In this document: positions 47,329 to 54,763 of the stretch, piece after piece
Layout of the letters: the number at the start of each line of letters is the position of its first letter
How positions within the stretch are numbered: the stretch's first letter is position 1
NCBI RefSeq assembly: GCF_004521985.1
Contig: NZ_SBHZ01000004.1
Location: 248,001-312,000, forward strand
Direction of reading: 5' to 3'
DNA from: Ectopseudomonas khazarica
GTDB lineage: Bacteria > Pseudomonadota > Gammaproteobacteria > Pseudomonadales > Pseudomonadaceae
Length of the DNA: 64,000 nucleotides
The notes under the pieces: generated by a model
The model's database searches: none
Seen by the model: only the letters and a program-made list of their open reading frames with translations
What the model was told of the DNA's origin: nothing
Position numbers and translations under genes: made by a program

Positions 47329-48026
47329 TGGCTTTCCTCCACTTGGGTCGGGGCCCGCCTGACCGGGCCGTGAGTGCTTTCGTAAGCCTGCAGAATGCGC
47401 GAGAACCAGGCGCCGAAGGCCGAATCATCGGCCCAGGGCTGCACGCCCAGGCACCAGGCCCAGAACATCAGCCCGGCCAGCAGGTAGTCGCAACCACCTG
47501 CTTCCTGGCCATCCAGGTACGGCTGCTCGCTCAACCAGCTCTCCAGCGGGGCGATGGCCTCGCGAAACAGCCGCTCGCCGCCTTCCGGGTCGGCGAACGC
47601 CTCCAGACTCATGCCCAGCGCCTTCTCCCGGGTGCTGCGGAAATAGTCACGGTCGACCGGGTCGATCACCTGCCAGACGCGTGGCACCAGCATCTTCAGC
47701 AGCGGCATGCGCACCGCATGGAAGCTCAACTTCTCGACCAGGCGTGCCCGTTGGCTCGCCTGCGCGTCGCCCAGCAAGGGCTGCGCCGGGTAGCGTCGGT
47801 CGAGGTAGGCGAAAATGGCCAGGCTGTCGTTGATCGTTTCGTCGCCATCGGTCAGCACCGGCACCAGCTTCTGCCCGGAGAAGGCGATCGCCTCCTTGTC
47901 GGTGAAGTGAATCGGCCGGCTCTGCCAATCCAGCCCCTTGTGGGCCAGCGCCAGACGCACTCGCCAGCAGTAGGGTGAGAACAGCAGCTCGCGGTCGGCA
48001 CCGCACAGTTCGAACAATTCCCGCAT
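47325..48026 (-). CDS. Glutathione S-transferase family protein
   Basis: A 233-residue GST-fold protein. FSPYCWRVRLALAHKGLDWQ has the SPYCWR motif, and KLVPVLTDGDETINDSLAIFAYLDRRYP the cis-Pro and Asp/Ser glutathione site. The C-terminal helical domain is present. It is the first gene of a two-GST unit; its stop overlaps the start of the yfcG-like gene (ATGA). An AGAACC(A/G)ATCAGTCCA element lies 15 bases upstream of its start, identical but for one base to one in front of the tetR gene. Confidence 0.82.
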   Translation of the reverse strand: MRELFELCGADRELLFSPYCWRVRLALAHKGLDWQSRPIHFTDKEAIAFSGQKLVPVLTDGDETINDSLAIFAYLDRRYPAQPLLGDAQASQRARLVEKLSFHAVRMPLLKMLVPRVWQVIDPVDRDYFRSTREKALGMSLEAFADPEGGERLFREAIAPLESWLSEQPYLDGQEAGGCDYLLAGLMFWAWCLGVQPWADDSAFGAWFSRILQAYESTHGPVRRAPTQVEESQ

Positions 48027-48040
48027 ATCGCCTTCCTTTA

Positions 48041-48056
48041 AGAACCAATCAGTCCA
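48041..48056. promoter_or_regulatory. Operator-like element in front of the GST pair
   Basis: AGAACCAATCAGTCCA, 15 of 16 bases identical and in the same orientation and distance as the element before the tetR gene (48699-48714). Its core ACCAATCAGT is near-palindromic. Probable binding site of the neighbouring TetR protein. Confidence 0.65.
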
Positions 48057-48089
48057 AAATTAAGCGAACGAAGCCCCGCACAGGCGTCT

Positions 48090-48686
48090 TCATACGCTGT
48101 TCAAGCTCGCCATCACCACCGCCACGGTGGTTCGAATCGATGCGGCGGGCAGCCCCGACTTGACCTGGGTGCGCAGCCCGCTCATCACGCATTGCAGATA
48201 GCCGGCCAGCGCCACCCGATCGTCACAGCCGCTCAGCTCGCCGCAAGCGACGGCGCGTTCCAGCGCCTGTTCGAAAACCTGGCAGATACCGGCCGTGGCC
48301 TGCTGCAGGACCGGCACCAGGGCCGGCTCCGACAGCGAAAACTCGTTGGCCACGTTGACCAGCATGCATCCACGCGGCACGCCATCGGGCCCATCGTCCT
48401 CGAGCACGCTGAGCAGACGCTCGCGAATGAAGCCCAGCGGTGATGCGCCGGCGGCCAGTTGCTCGAGCATCAGGGCACGACGCTGCGCCACGTACAGGCT
48501 GAACGCGGCGACGAACCAGGCCTGCTTGCTCGGGTAGGTCTGGTACAGGCTGCTCTTGGACAGGCCGGTGGCTGCCTGCAGGTCCTGTAGCGACGCGGCT
48601 TCATAGCCGCGCTGCCAGAACAGTTGCATGGCATTTTCCAGCGCCCGGTCCGGGCAGAAGCTCTTGGGGCGTCCACGTGTCGTCAT
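48090..48686 (-). CDS. TetR/AcrR family regulator
   Basis: A 198-residue repressor. MTTRGRPKSFCPDRALENAM leads to the helix-turn-helix SLQDLQAATGLSKSSLYQTYPSKQAWFVAAF. The C-terminal domain (GCMLVNVANEFSLSEPALV ... LAGYLQCVMSGLRTQVKSG) is of the type found in regulators of redox or electrophile stress genes. ATG 48686 is chosen; the upstream extension crosses the yccS promoter. It is upstream of, and co-oriented with, the two GST genes. Matching operators in front of both units point to autoregulation and control of the GSTs. Confidence 0.85.
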   Translation of the reverse strand: MTTRGRPKSFCPDRALENAMQLFWQRGYEAASLQDLQAATGLSKSSLYQTYPSKQAWFVAAFSLYVAQRRALMLEQLAAGASPLGFIRERLLSVLEDDGPDGVPRGCMLVNVANEFSLSEPALVPVLQQATAGICQVFEQALERAVACGELSGCDDRVALAGYLQCVMSGLRTQVKSGLPAASIRTTVAVVMASLNSV

Positions 48687-48698
48687 GCCGCGAACTTT

Positions 48699-48714
48699 AG
48701 AACCGATCAGTCCA
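48699..48714. promoter_or_regulatory. Operator-like element in front of tetR
   Basis: AGAACCGATCAGTCCA, with quasi-palindromic core ACCGATCAGT, 12 bases upstream of the tetR start. It is nearly identical to 48041-48056. Probable autoregulatory site; it may also influence divergent yccS. Confidence 0.65.
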
Positions 48715-48805
48715 TAAATCAATCCCACCCCTGCGCGACGTCGCCGATATCCAGTGACCGCCGAGTTCCGGTAGGCTGCTCGCATCTTCTGCGATCAGGT
48801 CCGCC

Positions 48806-50989
48806 ATGCCCCGTCCACGCCTTCGCCAATCACTGCGCCGCCTCTGGGCGCTGGACAAGTTCAGCGCCAGCCTGCGGGTGTTCATCGCCCTCGCCGGCGC
48901 ACTGGCACTGTGTGGCTGGCAGGGCTGGACGCATGCGCTGATCCCGCTGTTTCTCGGCATCATCGCCAGCGCCCTGACCGAGACCGATGACAGCTGGCAG
49001 GGGCGCCTGGGCACGGTGCTGGTGACGCTGGTCTGTTTCAGCGCGGCGGCCTATGCCGTCGAGTGGCTGTTCCCTTATCCCTGGCTGTTCGTCGCCGCCC
49101 TGGCCCTGTCGGCGTTCTGCCTGACCATGCTGGGTGCCCTTGGCGAGCGCTTCGCCACCCTCGGCTCCGGCACACTGATTCTCGCGGTATACAGCATGAT
49201 CGGCGTGGAGCAGCGCGGCGGCGTCGCCGGCCTGTGGCTGGAACCCTTGCTGCTGGTGGCCGGTGCGGCCTGGTATGGCGTGCTGTCGGTGATCTGGCAG
49301 GGATTGTTCGCCCATCAGCCGATCCAGCACAGCCTGGCCCGCCTGTTTCGCGAGTTGGGCAAGTACCTCAAGCTCAAGGCGGCGCTGTTCGAGCCGCTGC
49401 GCCAGCTCGATGTCGAGCAGCGACGCCTGGCCCTGGCGCAACAGAACGGCCGGGTGGTGTCGGCACTCAACGCCGCCAAGGAGATCATTCTGCATCGGGT
49501 CGGCAATGGCCGCCCCGGCCCCAAGGTCAATCGCTACCTGAAGCTGTACTTTCTCGCCCAGGACATTCACGAGCGCGCCAGCTCGTCACACTACCCCTAC
49601 AACGAACTGGCCGAGGCCTTCTTCCACAGCGACGTGCTGTTCCGCTGCCAACGCCTGCTGCGTTTGCATGGCGAAGCCTGCCAACGCCTGGCCGGCGCCA
49701 TCGAGCTGCGCCAGCCGTTCGAGTACCGCGAACTGTGCAGCCAGGCCCTGGAAGACCTGCACGCCTCGCTCGATCACCTGCACCTGCAGAGCAACCCGGC
49801 CTGGCGCCACCTGCTGCGCTCACTGGGGGCGCTGGCCGGCAACCTGGCCACCCTCGACCAGTTGCTCGGCAACGCCAGCAATCCCGACGCCCTGGCCGAC
49901 GAGCAGGACAGCAGCCTGCTGGACCGCGAGCCACATTCGCTGCGTGAAGTCGGGGAGCGCATCAGCCAGCAGCTCACCCCCACCTCGCTGCTGTTCCGCC
50001 ATGCCCTGCGCCTGTCCATCGCCCTGGCCGCAGGCTATGGCCTGCTGCACCTGATCCACCCGACGCAGGGCTACTGGATCCTGTTGACCACGCTGTTCGT
50101 CTGCCAACCGAACTACGGCGCCACTCGCCTCAAGCTGGTGCAGCGCATCGCCGGCACGCTGCTCGGCCTCGGCATCGGCTGGGCGCTGTTCGACCTGTTC
50201 CCCGACCCGCGCATCCAGGTGCTGTTCGCGGTGGTCGCCGGGGTAGCGTTCTTCGCCACCCGCAGCACGCGCTATACGCTGGCCACGGCGGCAATCACCC
50301 TGCTGGTGCTGTTCTGCTTCAACCAGATCGGCGACGGTCACGGCCTGTTCATGCCACGCCTGATCGACACCCTGCTCGGTGGCCTGCTCGCCGGCCTGGC
50401 GGTGTTCCTGATCCTCCCCGACTGGCAGGGTCGGCGCCTGGGCAACATGCTGGCCAACACCCTGAGCTGCAACAGCGCCTATCTGCGGCAGATCATCGCC
50501 CAGTACGCCCAGGGCAAGCGCGATGACCTCGGTTATCGCCTGGCGCGGCGCAACGCGCACAATGCCGACGCCGCACTGTCCACGACCCTCGGCAACATGC
50601 TCATGGAGCCGGGGCACTTCCGCAAGGACGCCGACCTGGGCTTCCGCTTCCTGGTGCTCTCGCACACCCTGCTCAGCTACCTCTCGGGACTCGGCGCACA
50701 CCGCGGCGAGCAACTGCCCCAGGCGACCCAGGCCCAGTTGCTGGAACAGGCCGAGAAACTCGCCGGCAGCCTGGACGACATCGCCGCCGGCCTGCGCGGC
50801 GAGCGGCCACTGGCGATCCACAGTGACGAGGAGCAGACCCTGGCGCAGAACCTGGAGCAGATCGCCGATGACGCCGACGAGCGCCAGCGCCTGGTACAGA
50901 CGCAGTTGGCGCTGATCTGCCGCCAGCTGGCACCGTTGCGGACCTTGGGCGCGCACCTGCACAAGGACGCCCGAACCCCGAGGCACTAG
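48806..50989 (+). CDS. yccS: YccS-type FUSC-family inner-membrane protein
   Basis: A 727-residue protein with two hydrophobic blocks of about six helices each (~25-165 and ~395-530), separated by a long soluble helical domain (~170-390). A C-terminal soluble helical part runs from ~535. LTETDDSWQGRLGTVLVTLV and the repeated HPTQGYWILLTTLFVCQPNYGATRLKLVQRIAGTLLG are the FUSC/aromatic-acid-exporter-like blocks. The length and order fit YccS (TIGR01666). Transport of aromatic acids is known for relatives (AaeB); YccS itself is uncharacterised. It is divergent from tetR. Confidence 0.87.
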   Translation: MPRPRLRQSLRRLWALDKFSASLRVFIALAGALALCGWQGWTHALIPLFLGIIASALTETDDSWQGRLGTVLVTLVCFSAAAYAVEWLFPYPWLFVAALALSAFCLTMLGALGERFATLGSGTLILAVYSMIGVEQRGGVAGLWLEPLLLVAGAAWYGVLSVIWQGLFAHQPIQHSLARLFRELGKYLKLKAALFEPLRQLDVEQRRLALAQQNGRVVSALNAAKEIILHRVGNGRPGPKVNRYLKLYFLAQDIHERASSSHYPYNELAEAFFHSDVLFRCQRLLRLHGEACQRLAGAIELRQPFEYRELCSQALEDLHASLDHLHLQSNPAWRHLLRSLGALAGNLATLDQLLGNASNPDALADEQDSSLLDREPHSLREVGERISQQLTPTSLLFRHALRLSIALAAGYGLLHLIHPTQGYWILLTTLFVCQPNYGATRLKLVQRIAGTLLGLGIGWALFDLFPDPRIQVLFAVVAGVAFFATRSTRYTLATAAITLLVLFCFNQIGDGHGLFMPRLIDTLLGGLLAGLAVFLILPDWQGRRLGNMLANTLSCNSAYLRQIIAQYAQGKRDDLGYRLARRNAHNADAALSTTLGNMLMEPGHFRKDADLGFRFLVLSHTLLSYLSGLGAHRGEQLPQATQAQLLEQAEKLAGSLDDIAAGLRGERPLAIHSDEEQTLAQNLEQIADDADERQRLVQTQLALICRQLAPLRTLGAHLHKDARTPRH

Positions 50990-51023
50990 CTGTCACGGGA
51001 GGCTTTCTGCCACTATTCGTGGC

Positions 51024-52847
51024 ATGCCGGTTCTCCAGGCCCAGCCCATGCCCGCCAATCGACGCCCCACCGCTGACTTTTCGGTCTCGCTGCCGGGCCT
51101 GCTCATGGTGCTCTGCCTGCTGCTGACCGGCCCGGCGGCACACGCCGAGATGCGCCTCGCCGAGCACACGCCGACGCAGGACCTGTACGGCCAGGTCGAC
51201 TTCCTGGCCGATCCGCAGGGCACATCGAGCCTGGCCGACGTCATGCGCAGCGATGCGCCATTCCACAGCTCGCTGACCCGACGCGACCTGAGCTTCGGCT
51301 ATGTACCCGGCGTGATCTGGTTGCGCCTGCCGCTGCTGTCGGAGGCGAAGCACACGCGCACCTGGCGCCTGGAGCTCAGCTACGCCTCGCTGGACGAAGT
51401 GCGCCTGTACGATGTCGGTGCCGACGGCATCCGGCAGTCACGCAGCGGAGACACCGTGCCCTATGCGCAGCGCAGTGTCGGCCACCGCAACCCCGTGTTC
51501 GACATCGTCCTGCAACCGGGAGAGCGCCGCACGCTGTACCTGCGTGTCGACTCACGCGGCAGCATGACCCTCAGCGGCAGCCTGATGTCGCTGCGCGACT
51601 TCGAACAGCACAGCCAGATTGGTTACCTGGTGCATGCCATCTACTTCGGCGTGCTGATCGCCTTGGGCCTGTACAACCTGCTGCTGTTCCTGGCACTGCG
51701 CGAGCGTCCCTTTCTCAGCTACGTGTCGTTCATGTTCGCCTTCGCCCTCAGCGTGCTCTCGCTGAACGGCCTCGGCGCCCAGTACCTGTGGTCGCAGGCT
51801 GCCCCCTGGAGCAATCGCATGCTGCCGGTCAGCCTGACGCTGGCGGCACTGCTCTCGGTGGTATTCGCCCGTAGTTTCCTCGACACCCGCCAGTGGCTGC
51901 CGCGCTGGGACAAGGGGCTGCTGGTGCTATGTGCCGCCATCGCCGCTGCCGTGCTGGCGACCATCGTGCTCCCCGTGCAACGGGCCCTGCAGCTCATGTC
52001 ACTGACCGGCCTGAGCGCCACCCTGACCCTGCTGCTCACCAGCTTCGTCTGCGTCGGCTACCGGGTACCCGGTAGCCGTCTGTTCGCCCTGGCCTGGTTG
52101 ATGCTGCTGAGCGGCGCGGTGCTGCTGGCGCTACGCAATTTCGCCCTGATCCCATCGAACTTCCTCACCCTCTACTCCATGCAGATCGGCTCAGGGCTGG
52201 AGATGATCCTGCTGTCCTTCGCCCTGGCAGCACGCTTCAACGAACTGAAACGGCAACGCGAAGCGGCCTTGCAACTCAACGAGCAGGTGCTGGCCAAGCG
52301 CGTGACCGAACGCACCCAGGCGCTCGAGCATGCCAACCTGCGCCTCAGCGAGCTGGCCATGCAGGACCCGCTGACCGGCCTGGCCAATCGCACTGCCCTG
52401 CAACAGCACCTGGAGCAGGCCCTGGCGCGCAGCAGCAGGCGCAACGAGCTGTTGGCGGTGATGCTGATCGACCTGGATGGCTTCAAACCGATCAACGACC
52501 AGCACGGCCATGCCTTCGGTGATCAGGTGCTGGCCGAAGTCGCACGGCGCATGCGCCAGTACGTTCGCGACGTCGACCTGCCCGCCCGGCTCGGCGGCGA
52601 CGAGTTCGTGGTGGTCTGCGAGAACGTGCAGTCGGCCGACGCGGCGCAGGACCTCGCCAGGCGTTTGCTGGAGGGGCTCGACACCCCCATGTACCTGGAG
52701 GGTCGGGCCGTACGGGTCGGTGCCAGCATCGGTGTAGCCCTGACTCAGGGTCACGAGGATGCCACCGGCCTGATCCGCCAGGCCGACAGTGCCATGTACC
52801 TGGCCAAGGCCCAGGGCCGCAACCGCGTCTGCCTGGCGCAGGCCTGA
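51024..52847 (+). CDS. 7TM-DISM membrane diguanylate cyclase
   Basis: A 607-residue sensor. A signal sequence (to ~42, ending AAHA) is followed by a periplasmic 7TMR-DISMED2 domain (~45-190: GVIWLRLPLLSEAKHTRTWRLELSY, LYLRVDSRGSMTLSG). Seven TM helices follow (~200-400), then a coiled coil (~405-440) and a GGDEF domain. LGGDEF is intact (GGDEF at 524-528), and RDVD five residues before it is a proper RxxD inhibitory site. It should make c-di-GMP in response to an extracellular, possibly carbohydrate, ligand. The start could instead be ATG 51048. Convergent with the RcsB-like gene. Confidence 0.87.
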   Translation: MPVLQAQPMPANRRPTADFSVSLPGLLMVLCLLLTGPAAHAEMRLAEHTPTQDLYGQVDFLADPQGTSSLADVMRSDAPFHSSLTRRDLSFGYVPGVIWLRLPLLSEAKHTRTWRLELSYASLDEVRLYDVGADGIRQSRSGDTVPYAQRSVGHRNPVFDIVLQPGERRTLYLRVDSRGSMTLSGSLMSLRDFEQHSQIGYLVHAIYFGVLIALGLYNLLLFLALRERPFLSYVSFMFAFALSVLSLNGLGAQYLWSQAAPWSNRMLPVSLTLAALLSVVFARSFLDTRQWLPRWDKGLLVLCAAIAAAVLATIVLPVQRALQLMSLTGLSATLTLLLTSFVCVGYRVPGSRLFALAWLMLLSGAVLLALRNFALIPSNFLTLYSMQIGSGLEMILLSFALAARFNELKRQREAALQLNEQVLAKRVTERTQALEHANLRLSELAMQDPLTGLANRTALQQHLEQALARSSRRNELLAVMLIDLDGFKPINDQHGHAFGDQVLAEVARRMRQYVRDVDLPARLGGDEFVVVCENVQSADAAQDLARRLLEGLDTPMYLEGRAVRVGASIGVALTQGHEDATGLIRQADSAMYLAKAQGRNRVCLAQA

Positions 52848-52859
52848 CGGATCAGGCCT
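52840..52859. terminator. Bidirectional hairpin spanning two convergent stop codons
   Basis: AGGCCTGA (52840-52847) and TCAGGCCT (52852-52859) are perfect complements around CGGA. The TGA of the 7TM cyclase and the TGA of the minus-strand regulator lie in the two arms. T-tracts are weak, so efficiency is uncertain. Confidence 0.6.
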
Positions 52860-53538
52860 TGACGCACTCTTCCAGCTGCTCCGGCATGCAGTTCTCGAGC
52901 AGCCCCATTTCTATCGAATAGCGGATCAGCTCGGCGTCGCGTTCCAGCCCCAGCTTCTGCATGGCGGTAGTCTTCTGCGTACTGATGGTTTTCTTGCTGC
53001 GATGCAGGCACTCAGCAATCTCGTTGACCTTCAGCCCCGAAACGAACAGGCGCACCACTTCCAGCTCGCGCGGGCTCAGCACACCGAAGCCGGCCCTGCG
53101 TGAGCTGTTGTTCATCAGCGTGGCGATGCGCGGTGACAGGTAGCGCCCCTTGGCCATCGCCACCTGGATGGCCGGCAGCAGATGGCTGAGCGGGTCGCGC
53201 TTGCTGAGGATGCAGGAAATACCCGACGAAGCCAGTGCATGGAGGATGCTCGGATTCTCCTGCATGGTCAGCACCACGATATTGAGGTCGGGATACTTGC
53301 GCCGGATCAGCTGGAACAGGCTCAACCCACCGCTGTGCCCGGCGGCGGGGAGGATATAACCCGAAAGCAGCACATCGAAGTCCTGGTCATGGCCTTCGAG
53401 CCGCTCCAACAAACGCGCCGGCCCCTGCACCGAGTCCACGATGGAAACAGCATGGCTGGCAAACAGCGTCTGCCTTATACCGGCACAGACAACGGGATGG
53501 TCGTCCGCGACCAGCAAGCGAATCATGTCGTTGTTCAT
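52852..53538 (-). CDS. RcsB-like NarL/FixJ regulator with a degenerate receiver
   Basis: A 228-residue regulator. The receiver (1-~125) keeps the acidic pair D12/D13, Thr91 and Lys113, but the phospho-acceptor position is Gly60 (FDVLLSGYILP; codon GGT at 53359-53361) rather than Asp. The insertion AAGHSGGLSLFQLIRRKYPDLNIVVLTM resembles RcsB. The C-terminal LuxR-type HTH (FGVLSPRELEVVRLFVSGLKVNEIAECLHRSKKTISTQK) is intact. RcsB-like proteins flank cup pilus clusters in P. aeruginosa. It lies downstream of the pilus operon here and may control it without phosphorylation or as a heterodimer. Confidence 0.85.
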   Translation of the reverse strand: MNNDMIRLLVADDHPVVCAGIRQTLFASHAVSIVDSVQGPARLLERLEGHDQDFDVLLSGYILPAAGHSGGLSLFQLIRRKYPDLNIVVLTMQENPSILHALASSGISCILSKRDPLSHLLPAIQVAMAKGRYLSPRIATLMNNSSRRAGFGVLSPRELEVVRLFVSGLKVNEIAECLHRSKKTISTQKTTAMQKLGLERDAELIRYSIEMGLLENCMPEQLEECVKA

Positions 53539-53736
53539 TGTAAAAACCCTATCTCTGATGACAGTCCCTGTCGCAGGCTTGCCCGGCGTGCCTCAGCAGG
53601 CGGCCGGAGCCCCCGGCACGCACAAACATGACGCAGCAAAAGCCGATAGCAACGCACGCCGTAGCATCAACAGCGCCAACCAATGATAATGACTTGCAAA
53701 TACATTCTCTGATTTTGTGACGTTATCTCAGAATTG

Positions 53737-53760
53737 CCCGCGCTCCTGGCGATGCGCGGG
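53737..53760 (-). terminator. Stem-loop after the pilus operon
   Basis: CCCGCGC (53737-53743) and GCGCGGG (53754-53760) form a stem with a 10-base loop 10 bases after the end of the tip-subunit gene. In the minus direction a short AATTCT follows. A moderate terminator separating the pilus operon from the RcsB-like gene. Confidence 0.6.
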
Positions 53761-53770
53761 TGGCGGCTGC

Positions 53771-54763
53771 TCACTGATAAGTCAGCGTCAAGGTCACCGA
53801 GGCAAGCGCTGCACCAGCCCCCACCGGTGTAGAGGTCTGGTAGTAGCGCACCCGGTACGGCAGGGTATTCAAACCATTGGTCAGCCCGGCCAGTTGCCTG
53901 GTGCGACCGAGGTCGACTGGCGCACTGGTGGTGCCGTCGAGTACCTGCAAGCCCACCCCCGTTGCCGCCGCGCTCGACGTCAGCGCAAGCACCCCAGGAG
54001 CGTTGGAGCTGTGTGGCGTTCCGTCCATGCGCAGTTGAACGATGCCATTAGCGACCTTCTCGCACTGCAGAACGATGTCGAATGACTGCTCGCCCTGCGT
54101 CGACCCCACCCCTGAAAAGCGGTTGCGGTACACAGGTGCCAATGTAACCGTCTGATCAGGGTTGCCGAAGAGGCGACACGATGGCGGTGAAGGAGCGATC
54201 CTGGCGGACTGGATATTGACCTGCAAATAGCGGTTGTAACGAACGGTGCGCAGGGTCGCGTAGCTGCCAGGCGTGATGGCTCCAGTCCCTACCGTGGAGC
54301 CGATGGCAACCAGTTCGAGCTTGATTTCTCTCCATACGTCTCCTGCCGTCAACAGACCGGTGAACAGTGGCGGGATGGATCGCCTCCATTCGCTTCCGAC
54401 GTAAAGCCCCTCCGGCTGCAAACTGACCCGATAGCCGACCCCCGGGACGTTGGTCTCGTAGACCCCCTGCAGCCCTGCGCTCGCCCTTTCAGCTGCAAAC
54501 GAGCCTGTGGCGTTGCCTTGGCCCAGCTGACATCTCAAGAGATAGAACGGATACCTAACCGGCTGTCTCGACTCCGCGAGCACCTGCCCCATCCGGGGCG
54601 AACCTGACGGGGCAATGATCGGGGTGGGGAAGTTGAACGTATAAACACCCTGATCGAAGTCGCTCTCCCATGAGCAGGTTGCATGGGCGAATGGTACTGC
54701 AGCGCCTAGCACCACCATCCACAGCAATCGGAACAAAGGATGCGCAACCCGCGACTTGCTCAT
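53771..54763 (-). CDS. Two-domain fimbrial tip subunit / adhesin
   Basis: A 330-residue secreted protein with a signal peptide ending AVPFAHA, then TCSWESDFDQGVYTFNFPTP. The N-terminal ~180 residues are a Cys-containing lectin-like domain. The C-terminal ~150 residues are a pilin domain with paired cysteines (PPSCRLFG ... VLQCEKV), ending in the donor-type pattern ASVTLTLTYQ. This two-domain layout is that of tip adhesins of chaperone-usher pili. It is the last gene of the operon and overlaps the usher by 4 bases. The receptor is unknown. Confidence 0.83.
   Translation of the reverse strand: MSKSRVAHPLFRLLWMVVLGAAVPFAHATCSWESDFDQGVYTFNFPTPIIAPSGSPRMGQVLAESRQPVRYPFYLLRCQLGQGNATGSFAAERASAGLQGVYETNVPGVGYRVSLQPEGLYVGSEWRRSIPPLFTGLLTAGDVWREIKLELVAIGSTVGTGAITPGSYATLRTVRYNRYLQVNIQSARIAPSPPSCRLFGNPDQTVTLAPVYRNRFSGVGSTQGEQSFDIVLQCEKVANGIVQLRMDGTPHSSNAPGVLALTSSAAATGVGLQVLDGTTSAPVDLGRTRQLAGLTNGLNTLPYRVRYYQTSTPVGAGAALASVTLTLTYQ

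Noticed and set aside
46645..48026. The two GST genes as a recent tandem duplication
   Set aside because: The proteins share only the GST fold. Their active-site motifs (TPNGHK versus SPYCWR) and lengths differ too much for a recent duplication.
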